NCBI GenBank assembly: GCA_028274465.1
Contig: CM051457.1
Location: 63,984,899 to 64,048,898, forward strand
Length of the DNA: 64,000 bases
Origin: Plantago ovata
Lineage: Eukaryota; Streptophyta; Magnoliopsida; Lamiales; Plantaginaceae
Direction: 5' to 3'
Each line of letters begins with the position of its first letter. The stretch's first letter is position 1. Below are positions 33,156 through 45,070 of the stretch, one piece after another. Below the pieces are notes generated by a model. That model saw only the letters and a program-made list of their open reading frames with translations, was not told where the DNA came from and did not search any database. The position numbers and the translations under genes are program-made.

Positions 33156-34419
33156 TGATGAATGTGTATTTTACACTCTCATTTGAGTCTTTTTCACCTA
33201 TTTTAGCTATCCTCTATGTTAATTTAGCTATATTTTAGTGCATTTTATTAGAATAGTGTCACGTTTCCCTTTAGTTTTTATTTTACAGGTTTTGGTTGAA
33301 AAACGAGGTTTTCCGGGCAATTATATTGAAGTAGACAAGGAATTGGTGTTCCAGAAGCCTATTTGGAGTATCTGAAAGATTCCGAATAGGATTTGAAGTC
33401 TAGGGGTCGAATCTGGAGGTTAGAAGGCCACTAGAAGTCAGAAACCGATTCCGAAAAGGGGAAGAAATCCTAAAACGCGTCGAAAACGCGTTCTGGGCCG
33501 AAAATTACTCCCAGGCGAATCGCCCGGGATGTGGGGCGAATCGCCCCACACCAGGAGAATCGCCCGGTGTGTGGGGCCCTTCGCCCCACACAATTCGTAG
33601 CCTATATATAGTTGCTCAGTTTTTCTCCATTTTTCATACTTTTCCAGACCTTTTCTCTCACCTTTCTCTGTAGTTTTAGGTAGGAATTTCCCAGAGCCTG
33701 TTCTGGGGGTTCTTAGCTTAGGAGATACTTTTTCTTAGCAATTTGGAGCTTGTAAGATCGCGATTCTTCGGAGATTGACAACCTTCGGTAACATTGTATC
33801 TTACAGTTTTTCTACTTATTTTTATGTATCTTTCATCATGTTTTCATTCATTCGTGGTATGATTTTTGTTGATTGCATGACAACTATGAGTAGCTAAACT
33901 TCTCGTTGGTGATAGTATGTGATTTCTTAGCGAAGGGTTGATAATTATGCTAATGGCTATATCGCGCATTATACTCTGAGTTATTGCTTTATTTCTTTGA
34001 TCTATCTAAATCTCTATCTTCGTATTGTTGAATAATTATTGAACACAATTGGACAATTCATTGATCTCTTGATCTATCTAAATCTATATCTTCGTAGTGT
34101 TGAATAATTACAACTGGACAATTCATTGATCAAAGATCTCCATGCAAGACCGAGGAATTTATGCATGATTATTAACCCGTTATGCTTTGAATGACCATAC
34201 TATCACCAATCTCCATTATCTGTTAAGAAAAACCTTTGCTAAATCGTCTGTTGTTTTATATTCTAAATTAGATTAGATAAAGCTAGTTATAGTCCTTAGA
34301 GATCGACACTCGAGGTTATTCTACTGCTACTCTACGGTTTTCGTTGTAGTTGTGAATTGCCTTTGGCTAAATACAAATTTATTTGATTGCTTGGAACCCG
34401 ACAATCCAACGCATCATCA
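33156..34419 (+). repeat. Element I: 3' LTR
   Basis: 1264 bp, nearly identical to the 5' LTR. The palindrome array at 33509-33592 lies upstream of the TATATATA box. The LTR ends GCATCATCA, followed by the AATGA duplication. Confidence 0.9.
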
Positions 34420-34424
34420 AATGA

Positions 34425-35088
34425 GCAAGCAATTGGTAATGAAAATTGATTCTATTCACATAAACAATCAACCCATATATTATATAAGCTCAATTGAAGC
34501 ATAGATCAAGAAACCCCCAAATTTGAAAAATTAGGGTTCATGTAAAGTTATCTCAGATCTGAAAAACGGATGAACTAGGATGAAAGTTGTGCGGATAGAA
34601 TGGAAGAGCATGTAATGGTCTTCGATTGAAGCTAAATAACAAAACATTTGATGGAGAATTGAAGGTTTTATGTAAGATTGAAGATTTTTTCAGTTTTTGG
34701 GTGTTTCGGAGTAATAGAGGTGAAGAAGATGTGATAATGAGGATTTGGGGGAGGAATCCCGCCCATATTCTATCTGACAACGGGGGGCGATTTGCCCCGT
34801 GTGTCGGGCGGTTCGCCCCCCATCGCCAGAGAGCGTGGGGAGACGAAATTTTTCGAAAAAAGTTCAGTTTTTATCCCCGAAAACCATTCTCCTCATAAAA
34901 ATACTCGAAACAATTCACTCAAACATAAACATAAGCACAAAACATCACATAAACGAACAAATTCACATAGAGAAAGGCAAATTGTTCAATGTATGAATGC
35001 AATGCAATGCAATAAGGCGATAAAAACTTCGGGTTGCCTCCCGGATAGCGCCATTGCTTATAGTCTTTGACTCGACTTCTTCTTGCTC
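34425..35088 (-). other. Element E: spacer right of insertion I, with two GC palindromes
   Basis: It continues E's spacer and matches D at 12000-12740. Palindromes at 34781-34822 are a shortened version of D's six-unit array. The post-gag hairpin block lies near 35025-35060. No gene. Confidence 0.65.
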
Positions 35089-36296
35089 TTAGTTCTTCTT
35101 TTTTAGGGTACTAGACTTCCCCTTCATGGATATTTTCCTCATGCCACGAACCTGTGAATGAAAATGAACATAGACAGCAAGACCAAAGTAGTTAATGGTG
35201 TGAGAAGCATTGAAGTGAATATTTGGATCAGATATGGATCGCAACACATGTTGTTTGCCATCCACCTCAATGGTGCAAGTTCTTCGGTAGATGTCTATCA
35301 TAGAGCGTAGCTTAGCCAAGAACGTTCGCCCCAAGAGAACAACATCCCCCATCCCAGGTGTAGACGCCGGCATAACTACAAAGTTGGTGTACACAGAAGC
35401 TTCACCAATCTTAACCAATACGTTCTTCACAACGACTTCGGGTCTCACAAAGGATCCATCCGCCAATTGCAAAATCGCCTTATGCTCAGATAGTTTCCCA
35501 AGGCCACTCTTCTCAAACACATTCATTGGGAGCACATTAGAGTAAGATCCCGTATCTAGTGTAGCACGAACATCTTCAAGTTCACCAATTCCTACGTTAA
35601 CATGGAAACTCTCAGGAATTGGCTCTGGATCCTCTTGCTCCTCATCACTCGCATCAAATCCAAGGTCCTTCTCTTCTTTCTTGGCTATTGGAGGTTCTCC
35701 ATCCTTGCAACACTCACAATTAGCACCCTTCTTGATAGTGATCTCAACAGGAAGATCACCTACTAAAGTAATACACATCGACTTCTCAGTGGTGCTAGGT
35801 AATTTCCCATGCTCCCTACTCGCTCCACGGTCAATCAACTCTTGCATCTTTTGATGGGCAAGCCTAGTGCTCTCTTCCAAACGATCCAGCCTCGCCCTAG
35901 TCTTCTCAGAATCTTCTTCATAACGCTTAAGAAAACCCTGGGTGTGATCAACCGTTTTCTGCAAGTTTTCCATGAGTAGAGCCGTCTTCGACTTCGATTG
36001 CTCCTTGGGAGTGGGATTTTCGCAGTGATCATTAGCATAGCTAAGCTTACTACGGTCTTGGTTAGGGCCATAAGTTTGGCTAGCCGGTGCATATCCTTGA
36101 TTGTTTCGGAACCCTCTTCTCCAAAATCCACCTCGAGGATTCCTACCATCTTGTCCATAGCTAGCTTCTTGAATACCAAATTCCGCAGCAAAAGCTTCCT
36201 CTTCGCTTCCTTGAACCCAATTGCCATCATCATATGCAAGCTCCGATCTACACATATGAGCTCCATGCCCATAGTTCTTGCATATTCGGCAAACGT
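35089..36296 (-). pseudogene. gag-PR: Element E: gag-protease, N-terminus deleted
   Basis: An open frame covers the zinc knuckle (YGHGAHMCRSE near 36250), the linker, the protease motif LDTGSYSNVLP, and the basic tail, matching D and F. Everything upstream of the knuckle (about 310 residues), the leader, the primer site and most of the 5' LTR is missing. The junction at about 36296 joins gag directly to LTR sequence. Confidence 0.85.
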
Positions 36297-36659
36297 TCCA
36301 GGCGATTCGCCTGGGACGTCCAGACCGACTCTAGCGAGATTTTAGTCTTCTTTTCCTTTTCGGACTCGGATTTTGCCTTCTAGTGACCTTTAAGCCTTGA
36401 AACTCGTACCCTAGGCCTCAAATCTCATCCGGAACCTTCTAGTTACTCCACGAATATTCTCGAAACACCAAAACCTCGTCCATTTCATCAATATTGCCCA
36501 TAAAAACACTTTTTTCACCTAAAACCTGAAAAAATGCAAAGAAAAGGGAAACGTGACACTATTCTAATAAAATGCACTAAAATATAAGCTAAATTAACCT
36601 AGAGGATAGCTAAATTGGTGAAAAAGACTCGAATGAAAGTGTAAAATACACGTTCATCA
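36297..36659 (-). repeat. Element E: 5' LTR remnant
   Basis: The outer 363 bp of the LTR, from the last palindrome unit (CCAGGCGATTCGCCTGGG at about 36298) to CGTTCATCA at 36659. The rest was lost in the deletion that also removed the gag start. Confidence 0.85.
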
Positions 36660-38184
36660 GTCTCAGCAAGTGATCAAGTTTCCTAACAAATACCCGTTTT
36701 GAAGGAATTACTTGCTGAATGCCTGTTTCAGCAATCATGTAGTGAACTATCATTTCTTTTAGAAGTAATCAGTGGAAGGAACTTTATACATGTAAGCATA
36801 CTTTGACTTGCTGAATGCCTGTTTCAGCAATCTGCCAATTGTATCCCTTACTATTGAGGTAGTTCAATCAATCCAAGGTTATACCTTAAAATTCCGAACC
36901 TATTATCTGGTAGGGGCTTGGAAAAGATATCAGCAAGTTGATCATCAGTACCTACTTTCACAACCTCAATGTCTCCGTTTTCCATATGATCTCTAATGAA
37001 ATGATGTCTAATATCAATGTGCTTTGTCCTTGAGTGGAACTTAGGATTTTGCGTGATAGCAATAGCACTCGTATTATCACAAAAGATTGGTGTTTTCTTT
37101 GCCAAAATACCATAATCTCTTAATTGTTGCTGAATCCATAGGATTTGAGCTGTGCAACAACCAGCCGCAATGTACTCATATTCAGTGGATGAATTGGAAA
37201 CACAAGTTTGCTTCTTGCTGAACCATGATATTAATCTAGTACCTAGAACTGACAAGTTCCAGAAGTACTTTTTCTATCAAGAGTTGATCCTCCATGATCA
37301 GCATCAGAATAACCAACCAATCCCAATCCAGAATCTTTAGGATACCATAATCCAACATTGACTGTACCTTTGACATATTTCAGTATCTTAAGTGCCTTTT
37401 TGTAGTGTGATTCTCTTGGATCAGATTGGAATCTTGCACACACACAAACAGCATACTGAATGTCAGGTCTACTTGTTGCTAAATACAACAAGGAACCAAT
37501 GAGCTTTCTATACTTGTGTTCTTCAACACACTTATCTTCTTTAGTATAGCCCAATTTGATAGTAAGACTCATAGGGATCTTTTCAGGTTTTTCTTCCTCT
37601 TTGATCCTAAACTTTATGAGCATTTCCTTTGCATACTTTGCTTGATTTATGAATATTCCATCTTTGAGTTGCTTGACTTGCAATCCTAGGAAATAATTCA
37701 ATTTACCCATCATACTCATTTCAAACTTGTTTGTCATGAGTTTGGCAAAATCATCACAAAGTTGCTTGTCCTTAGATATAAATATTATGTCATCCACATA
37801 AATCTGAACTAGACTATTTTACCATCATGGTTCATGGTAAACAAAGTTTTGTCAACTTCACCTTTCTTGAAACCATTATGCAACAAGAACTTAGCTAAGG
37901 TATCATACCAAGCTCTTGGTGCTTGCTTTAGACCATATACAGCTTTCTGAAGCTTGTATACCATCTTGGTTTCTGAGGGAAGTTCAAAGCTAGGGGTCGT
38001 TCCAAGTAGACTTCTTGAGCAAGTTCACCATTTAAGAATGCACTTCTAACATCCATTTGATAAACAATGAAGTCATTGTGAGCAGCAAAATCCAAGAAAA
38101 GTCTAATTGCATCCAATCTTGCAACTGGTGCATAAGACTCATCATAGTCCAATCCTTCAGTGTGACAGTAACCTTGAGCAACTA
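36660..38184 (-). pseudogene. RT-RH: Element G: SIRE-like copia fragment, RT end and RNase H
   Basis: Minus-strand pieces in three frames (37928-38152, 37243-37797, 36851-37255) align with [72 protein letters not shown], and the end GLIELPQ. Frame is lost near 37800 and 37250. The stretch 36660-36850 after the stop carries two stem-loops of the H array (36712-36734, 36808-36830). K cuts the fragment at 38184; its upstream part is not recovered. E adjoins at 36660. Confidence 0.85.
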
Positions 38185-40258
38185 TGATAGTGTATATGTC
38201 CTAGAGACAGTCCTTACTAAGGGCATAGTGCCCTTATAGAGGGCATATATGTACTATTACACAGGTCAGCGTAATATAATATATGTCTGTTGCGTTTACT
38301 ATTGAGTATCGCTTTCATATTTATATTACACCAGGCATGCAGCATGTCATATCTCTATTACTGTCTGTATTGATATTAAACATGTCCCCTCGGATAGATG
38401 ACCGATCACACCGATAGTGGGAGCTATGTGAGTTATCACCTATCCCAAACTCTCCCTAGTCGAGGTTCATCTCGGATGTAGGGGTCTGAATGAACCAGAC
38501 GAGACTAGTATGCGTGAAGGTTATACTTGTTGGAGAAAGTGTGAGCCGATCCCACGGCCACGGAACGGATTGTTGGACAATCGAGAAACGTTCCCATAAC
38601 TGCGCATAGTTCTTCGAAGAAGTATCGAACACTGGAAGTACCCACCGGACACTCCCATCGATGTATACTCTACACCGAAGTGTCTATGGGAACCGGTGAG
38701 TTATCGAAGTGATGCCAGTCGTCCTTTGGACTTACAGGACTTTATCATCATATTTGTTGCCCCATATCCTTGGTGGACCCGTCGATGTCAGCTCTGAATA
38801 AGCAGTTGACCTAAGACACGATCCAGGATTATGGCTACATACAAATGGGGATGATAAGTGATTCTGTGAAGGATTCATCTCTCAAGTGTAGCACAGGAGA
38901 GCACTGCTCATAGTCGTTCATAGATGTGATGGTAAAATCGCTGGCCAGCGTATCAATATTATTATGATTGTCATAATAGATATTGGATTCACCATGCAAC
39001 TCACTGAAGACGCCTGTGGATGTATTATTGGGATAGACACTTCATCGATCCTAGATACATTCGAGCAAGTCAGATAAAGGGACGTTACCATCGCCGCATT
39101 GAGCGCAACAGACTTCGCAACGAAAGGGTTAGCTTTGAGAAACCTCTCAAACGTCCTCATGTATTAATATTGCAAATGGAACCGTCTAGGAATTACATGT
39201 TGCCTAGTCTAGGACTTGCTTAATACGATGGGGCCCTATGGGTCACACTATGTGGTGATTCAGCCTATCAGAATATCCTTGAAGATGGAATTGCAATTAA
39301 TTTGGAAATAATTGTGATTGATGGATTATAATTGATTTGGAATTAATTATAATATTTGGTGGCTCAATTAATGATTTTGAATTATTAATTGAATTGGCTA
39401 ATTAATTGTATTTTAAGTAAATACAATTAAAGATTATATTTTGGAAATATAATAGAGGTTTGATTTGAAAGGATATGTCAATTTAGAATTAACATATGCA
39501 CTTGGGCAAAATCTACTTGGAGTTTGAATTGGCTTAGAACTATAAGTGGGTCCCAAAATTGGGACCCACCTATTTCCCATAGGACTGGGCGCGCGCGCGC
39601 GTTAGCTAGATAGGGGAAGGAGTTCGACTCCTTCCTCTATTAGAAGTCCAAGGGATAAGTTACATTTTCTTGATTGAGTTTTATTTTGATTGGGAATGAA
39701 TCTAGACTTGACATTGGTTTCTAGTGCGATAAGAATTAGATTCTTATTCCTTTACGAAGTCTAATTGCTTATGCTTTAGGCTTCTATTGACTACTATATA
39801 TAGTAGACTATTAGAGAGTTTTTGACATAGACTTTCACAGTCATTCTACCCAGTTTTCTTAGAGAAAATAAAACTCTCCCATCCTCTATAAGCCTACGCG
39901 CGCGCCACATACCGGAGGAATCGCCGCCCCATCTTCTTGGTCACACAAAGAATATCCTAGCATTCTTTCGATAGGCTGTTCATCCGTGGATACCAAGGTT
40001 GAGGTTCTAGGAGCTGGAAACTAACTTTTATTGTCTTGCAGATAATCGAAGTATTGCAGATATCTTCGACTTCGACGAAGGAGAAGATACACTGGATTAT
40101 TACGAAGACTTGGAAGCTGCTTTGGAAGTAAGGTTAGTCTTCTAATTGACGTGTTTACATATATACGACATATACATAATCAATTAACCTGCATGTTAAG
40201 AAAATTTTTGAAATTCCGCTGCGTACCATAGGTGTAACTCTGACCGTATTTTCTTACA
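38185..40258 (+). repeat. Element K: 5' LTR
   Basis: 2074 bp from TGATAGTGTATATG to TTTTCTTACA. The left flank AACTA (38180-38184) is the probable target duplication; the right copy is lost. It contains a (CG)n run at 39589-39601 and another CG-rich patch near 39894-39905. TATATATAG near 39794 could be the TATA box. Confidence 0.78.
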
Positions 40259-40259
40259 G

Positions 40260-40272
40260 TGGTATCAGAGCC
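40260..40272 (+). promoter_or_regulatory. Element K: primer-binding site (tRNA-iMet)
   Basis: TGGTATCAGAGCC, the standard initiator-methionine tRNA complement of plant copia elements, one base inside the LTR. Confidence 0.92.
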
Positions 40273-40421
40273 AGGTTAATTGATTACGTATATACGTATA
40301 TATATTGTATGATTTTGTAGATATGTGGATGCAATTGATTCTATGATTAATTCGATTTTCAAAAGTTTTGTTTTTATATAAATTTAGAATTTATATTTTT
40401 TCAAAAAAAAAAAAAAAAGTT

Positions 40422-40566
40422 TAAAATATATATATTGAACGGGCCGCCTGCGTGACGCAGGCGTGCCGCCGGTGCCCGGGCGCCTGTGGGAGGCAGGCGC
40501 CCGTGCCCGCGGCCGCAGGCACGGTAGGGGACGGTCCCGTCCCATATTTTAATATATATATATTTT
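40422..40566. repeat. GC-rich hairpin cluster framed by AT-rich inverted repeat
   Basis: The outer arms are AAAATATATATATT (left) and its complement (right). Inside lie three perfect hairpins: GCCTGCGT/ACGCAGGC with a 1-base loop, GGGCGCCTG/CAGGCGCCC with loop TGGGAGG, and GGGACGG/CCGTCCC with a 2-base loop. The block is extremely GC-rich in an otherwise AT-rich leader. Confidence 0.85.
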
Positions 40567-41020
40567 CCAGGTTAGACCCAAAATCAAATTTTGAAAATTT
40601 TGAGGATTGAATTTTATATTTGGAATATAAATATGATTTAATTGTAATTGTTTTTAACTATAGGGGTTAAATTTAATTAGTATAAAGTTAAAAGGCTTAT
40701 TTGTAATTTATCAATTTATTGTTTATTGGAAATTAGTCCTTCTACTTTTGAATTTTAGATTTAACACCTCCAAGGTTTCAAAAATTACAATTAAGAACTT
40801 CGGGTTTTCAAATATTGCTACTTGCTCAATAGAATTTTCGATTTTCAATCTAGTCCAAATTTTCAATTATTTCATAGAGATTATAAGTATGGGATTATAA
40901 TTTTCATAATGAAATTATGAAGTCATTTGTCATCCACATAGGCTACTACTTGTTTCATATGCTCGATATGCTATTGTTTGACAATGCATGTTTAAATACC
41001 AAGTATTTTACTTTCCGTTC

Positions 41021-41200
41021 GACCGCTATGCACGCGAGGGTAGGCGGCGCCCTCTTGTATGTCGGACCGCATATTTTATGTATGGGTAGGCGGCACCCAT
41101 TATGTGCTTGACCGCGTTTAGAAGTAGAATGGATAGGCGGCATCCATTACGTGTAGACCGCTCATGCATGATGGGTAGGCGACGCCCTTATTTGTTTGTA
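41021..41200. repeat. Four tandem 44-46 bp repeats in K leader
   Basis: Units start GACCGC at 41021, 41065, 41110 and 41156. Each contains a small inverted motif around GTAGGCGGC: GGGTAGGCGGCGCCC, GGGTAGGCGGCACCC, GGATAGGCGGCATCC and GGGTAGGCGACGCCC. In the third, G-to-A and C-to-T changes on the two arms keep the pairing (GGAT/ATCC). Confidence 0.82.
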
Positions 41201-41748
41201 GATGACTGATAACAACCCTCAAGCGACAAGCCCCAACCAATATAAGTACAGAAATATATATATGTATGTATTTCTGAGATGCTTTCCATAGGGTGCTTTA
41301 ATTCTGAACTTTCATTGCGTTTTCTTGTATTGGCGACCTCGTCTTACAGACTCGCAGTGATCGTCAGATTAGAGTAAGCCTATGGTTATGACTTACTGCA
41401 TATTATATTTAGCGACCTCGATAGGTACAATATGTAGGGCATCGGGTTAAATTAGATCTAACAACCAAGAGTTGCGTGACGCAATTGGATAGTCCTACCG
41501 GTCATATTATGCTGTGCGACCAGCCCCCGTTGGAGTATAACATAGTATGGATTTGGATCTTGGCCACTACGGTAACTTGTTGGACATTACCCGTATGTTG
41601 ATTTTGGGGGCAAGCATATGTGAAAATAGTGGGAGCTAAACAGCTAAAGGACCTTGTTGTTTAGTTATGTTGACTGTGTATTTAGAAATAATATTTCAAT
41701 AGTTGATTTATTATTTTCGTTCTATATTGTTTCTCCTGGAAAACCGAA

Positions 41749-42424
41749 ATGGCGAGTATCTCGCTCCGTGCTGTCTTAGAGAAGCAAATTTTGACCGGAC
41801 CAAACTTCCTAGATTGGATCAGGAATATATGTTTGGTGCTGAGGTACGAAAGGATTGAGTACGTCTTGGACGAGGCTAATCCCGTGTGTCCCGAGAATCA
41901 GACTGCCGATCAAGTTGCTGATTTGGAATCAAGCCAACAAGGCAAAGTCTGATAAGCATCATGAGGATGCTAGATTCGCGCAGTGTATTATGCTGGCGGC
42001 AATGAGCAGAGCTGTAGAGGCAACATGAAAGCATGTTGCCGTATGAGATGCTGAAGCATCTTGAGTCGCTCTTTAAGACGACAGCTAGAAGTGTTGAATT
42101 TGATTTGATCAAAGAGATACACAGATGCAAGCTCAATGAAGGAGGGAACATGTCTGAACATGTTCTCAAGATGAGAATAAGATCATGGTGATCTTTGTCC
42201 TTCAATCATTGTCGAGTTCGTATTCGCAATTCATCGTTAACCACCATGAATGCGAAGGACGTAACACTTCCCGAACTCCATAATCTGCTAAAGACATATG
42301 ATCAAACTCTTCCTAAGAAGGAAAAGTCGATCATGTTTGTTGGGCAACCGTCTAACCCAAAACCCGAGAAACAAAGGTGCTAAGGGTAAGGGAAATTCGG
42401 GAGCCAATGCTAACACTTCGAGTG
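41749..42424 (+). pseudogene. gag: Element K: gag, broken
   Basis: It starts MASISLRAVLEKQILTG and continues with NFLDWIRNICLVLRYE, a typical copia gag N-terminus. The first frame stops at 41952. Recognisable gag pieces then follow in other frames (EHVLKMRIRS near 42160; LKTYDQTLPKKEKSIMFV at 42280-42345). At least two frameshifts and several stops. Confidence 0.8.
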
Positions 42425-43078
42425 ATTAGCTTAAGCGTCTGAACCAGAAAAGGAAGTTCAAGAGGAGCGGAACGGTACACACAGATGAATATCTTTTCTG
42501 TAAGCAGAAAGGGCATTGGAAGAATGATTGTCCTAAACTAAGGGCAGATCAAGCTAATAAGCCGCCAGCTTCTAGCTCAGGTATGTTTGTTATTGAAATG
42601 AACATGACTACTTTTGACTCCAATGGTTGGGTATTAGATACGGCCTGTGGCTCGCACATTTATAATAATGTGCAAGGGGCCATTGAACACAGGCTAGTCA
42701 AGCAAGGTGAAATCGACTTGCATGTTGGGAACGACAATCCAGCTGAAGCCAAACGCGTTGGACGCTGCAAGATAGATTTACCTTCAGGACAATGTTTGGA
42801 ACTTGATAACGTTTATTTTGTTCCATCCATTGTCAGTAATATTATTTCCATTCCATTGTTGGACAATTTGGGTTTTTCCTAATACTTGTTATTTTTCATT
42901 AAATGACCAGTATTATGGAAAAGCTCGCTTAGTGAATGGTTTACATATTTTGCAACGTAGTCTACCTTTATTTCAAATACATAACAAACAACCGTCTTCA
43001 AGTAGGAAGAATAATCCATCTTATCTATGGCATTGTTGGCTAGGCCATATCAATGAAACACGGAAATTCAAAGACTAA
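42425..43078 (+). pseudogene. PR: Element K: zinc knuckle, protease and integrase zinc region
   Basis: A zinc-knuckle remnant CKQKGHWKNDC (42499-42531) lacks the first Cys of CX2CX4HX4C. The protease motif WVLDTACGSH (about 42628) is in the frame 42583-42882. After a frameshift near 42880, the frame to 43078 has LWHCWLGHINETR, the His pair of the integrase zinc domain. Confidence 0.8.
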
Positions 43079-43083
43079 GGAAG

Positions 43084-43834
43084 TTGGACTACTTAGAACC
43101 ATTTGATTTTGAATCATATGGTACGTGTGAATCATGTGTTAAGGGTAAGATGACGAACAAACCTTTTGTTGGACAAGGTGTTCGTGCCACTCGCTGCTTA
43201 GAGCTCATACATACCGATGTATGTGGACCTTTTAAAGTCCATGCGCGTGGGGGTTATCCTTACTTCGTTACCTTTACTGACGATTTCTCAAGGTATGGGT
43301 ATATTTATCTTATGACGAATAAATCCGAGACCTTTGGAAAATTCAAGGAGTTTAGGAATGAGGTCGAGAATGAATTGAACCTAAGGATAGTCACTCTTCG
43401 ATTAGATCGAGGAGGTGAATACCTTAGTGAAGAATTTATCGACTACTTGAAGGAAAATGGAATTCAATCGCAATGGACTCCTCCTGGAACACCACAATTG
43501 AATGGTGTGTCTGAGAGAAGGAATCGAACCCTGTTAGACATGGTGAGATCAATGATTGGATTCTCGACTCTTCCAAAATATCTATGGGGATATGCATTAC
43601 AAACTACAATCTACATTCTGAACCATGTGCCATCTAAATCATTGGAGAAAAACTCCTTATGAGTTATGGAAGAGAAAGAAGCCCTCACTGGGCTATCTTA
43701 GACCTTGGGGCTGTCTTGCGATAGTCAAACTGATGCTCACTGATAAGTTAGATGCCAAGGGTGTCAAAGTATATTTCATAGGATATCCTCGTTAGACGAG
43801 AGGCTATGAATTCTATCATGCTGAAGATCACTAG
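43084..43834 (+). pseudogene. INT: Element K: integrase
   Basis: An open frame of 192 codons holds CESCVKGKMTNKPF (zinc Cys pair) and the D-D-E core in HTDVCGPF, LRLDRGGEYLS and NGVSERRNRTLLD. After 43662 the frame shifts, and stops occur near 43795 and 43832 in the part leading to RT (ELWKRKKPSLGYLRPWGC). Confidence 0.85.
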
Positions 43835-45070
43835 GTGATAGTATCTAGAAACGTTAAGTTTTTAGAAGCAGAATACCTCGAAGAAGAGAGGTTAGATGAC
43901 ATGATAGAACTTGAAGAAATTCAAGACTTTGACACGCGTGAACATGAGTTCTCTAAATCTTCTGATTTGGACTCAAGTTCATTGGGAGCTTTCGAAGCAG
44001 ACAAGGGTAATGATATGACACTTGCTAGGCATGTCATAGTCAGTGGGAGTCCTGTGATTAGATCAACAGTAGAAACCAAACCAATAGAACCCGTTGTCAA
44101 TCAAACTGTGCAACGAGTTGCACAAGAGCAGCCTCCCGCTAGGGAACAGGGTCGCGGGGCGCGACCAGCTGCATCAGTGCCCACTGATAATGTTCGTGTT
44201 ACACGAAGCCAGAAAGGAAAAGCACCAGAACAAGTCGAGCTCCGTAGGTCGAAGAGGATCCTAAAAGGACTTCAGAAGCAAAGCTTTATGATAGAAGACA
44301 TCAGTGAACTTGATGTCGACTTATCAGATCGGGAAAATCCCGAGACCTACAAAGAGGCAATAATTGATATTGACTCAGACAAATGGCAAGAGGCCATGGA
44401 ATTGGAAATGGACTCCATGTACCTGAACCAAGTTTGGAACTTGGTAGACTTGCCCCAAGAGGTTAGACCTATTGGGTGTAAATGGGTCTTTAAACGAAAG
44501 ACAGATGCCGATGGCAAGGTACAAATGCACAAGGCTAGACTTGTGGCGAAAGGCTACACACAAAGGTATGGCATCGATTACGATGAAACCTTTTCACCGG
44601 TAGCAAAATTGAAGTCCATTCGAATTCTACTTGCGATAGCTGCCTACTATGATTATGAGATCTGGCAGATGGATGTAAAGACTGCCTTCCTCAATGGCAA
44701 CCTTGAGGAAGAGGTCTATATGGTACAGCCGGAAGGTTTTATTAGTAAAATCAGGCCAACTGATGTATGCAAATTACAAAGATCCATCTATGGGCTAAAG
44801 CAAGCGTCAAGGAGCTGGAATATCCGCTTTGATGAAGCTGTCATATCGTTTGACTTCATCAGAAACAAGGAAGATCCCTGTGTCTACGCTAGACACAGCG
44901 ACAAAGGAGTTGTTTTCATGATCATTTATGTAGATGACATTTTGATCATGGGAAACAATGTCTCTATGATAGAAGAGACTAAAGTTTGGTTATCAAGTAC
45001 CTTCTCGATGAAGGACTTGGTTGAAGCGAACTACATCCTAGGTATCAAGATCTTTAGAGATAGATCCAAG
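43835..45070 (+). pseudogene. RT: Element K: reverse transcriptase, C-terminus missing
   Basis: An open frame with a long acidic linker, then WQEAMELEMDSMYLNQVW, GCKWVFKRKTDADGKV, ARLVAKGYTQRYGIDYDETF, WQMDVKTAFLNGNLEEEVYM, SIYGLKQASRSWN and the intact catalytic box MIIYVDDILIMG. Homology ends after ILGIKIFRDRSKRE at about 45070. The ORF continues to 45208 with unrelated residues. RNase H is absent. Confidence 0.88.

Larger units (their letters stand above)
20149..34419 (+). mobile_element. Element I: pol-bearing Athila-type retrotransposon
   Basis: Flanked by AATGA on both sides (20144-20148, 34420-34424), so the insertion ends are exact. It is 14271 bp with nested element C and about 8.75 kb without it. 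Order: LTR, tRNA-Asp primer site, gag, protease, RT, RNase H, integrase with a GPY/F-type end, 3' module, PPT, LTR. No ORF2 or env-like gene follows pol. It is the only Athila-type element here with pol, and shares LTR ends, PPT and 3' module with the pol-less B-E. Several stops and a frameshift mean that this copy is dead. Confidence 0.92.
40273..41748 (+). other. Element K: long structured leader
   Basis: About 1.48 kb without a gene. It contains an A-rich run, a GC-rich hairpin cluster (40437-40542) and four tandem 44-46 bp repeats (41021-41200), each listed separately. The long leader may carry packaging or translation signals; this is inference. Confidence 0.65.
38185..45070 (+). mobile_element. 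Element K: Ty1/copia retrotransposon, 3' end missing
   Basis: The insertion point is exact on the left: the G sequence ...GAGCAACTA (homologous to H at 61171-61194) is followed by TGATAGTG. The order is a 2.07-kb LTR, tRNA-iMet primer site, long leader, gag, protease, integrase, RT. The integrase-before-RT order is the copia order. Homology stops inside RT near 45070 and there is no 3' LTR in the window. Long LTRs suggest the Tork/Angela side of copia, but the lineage is uncertain. Confidence 0.8.

Noticed and set aside
38918..39223. Small ORFs on both strands in K's LTR
   Set aside because: They lie inside the LTR, show no domain and use no recognisable start context.
39589..39601. CG dinucleotide run as a possible Z-DNA or regulatory site
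   Set aside because: It is short and occurs in the LTR of a dead element; nothing else supports a function.
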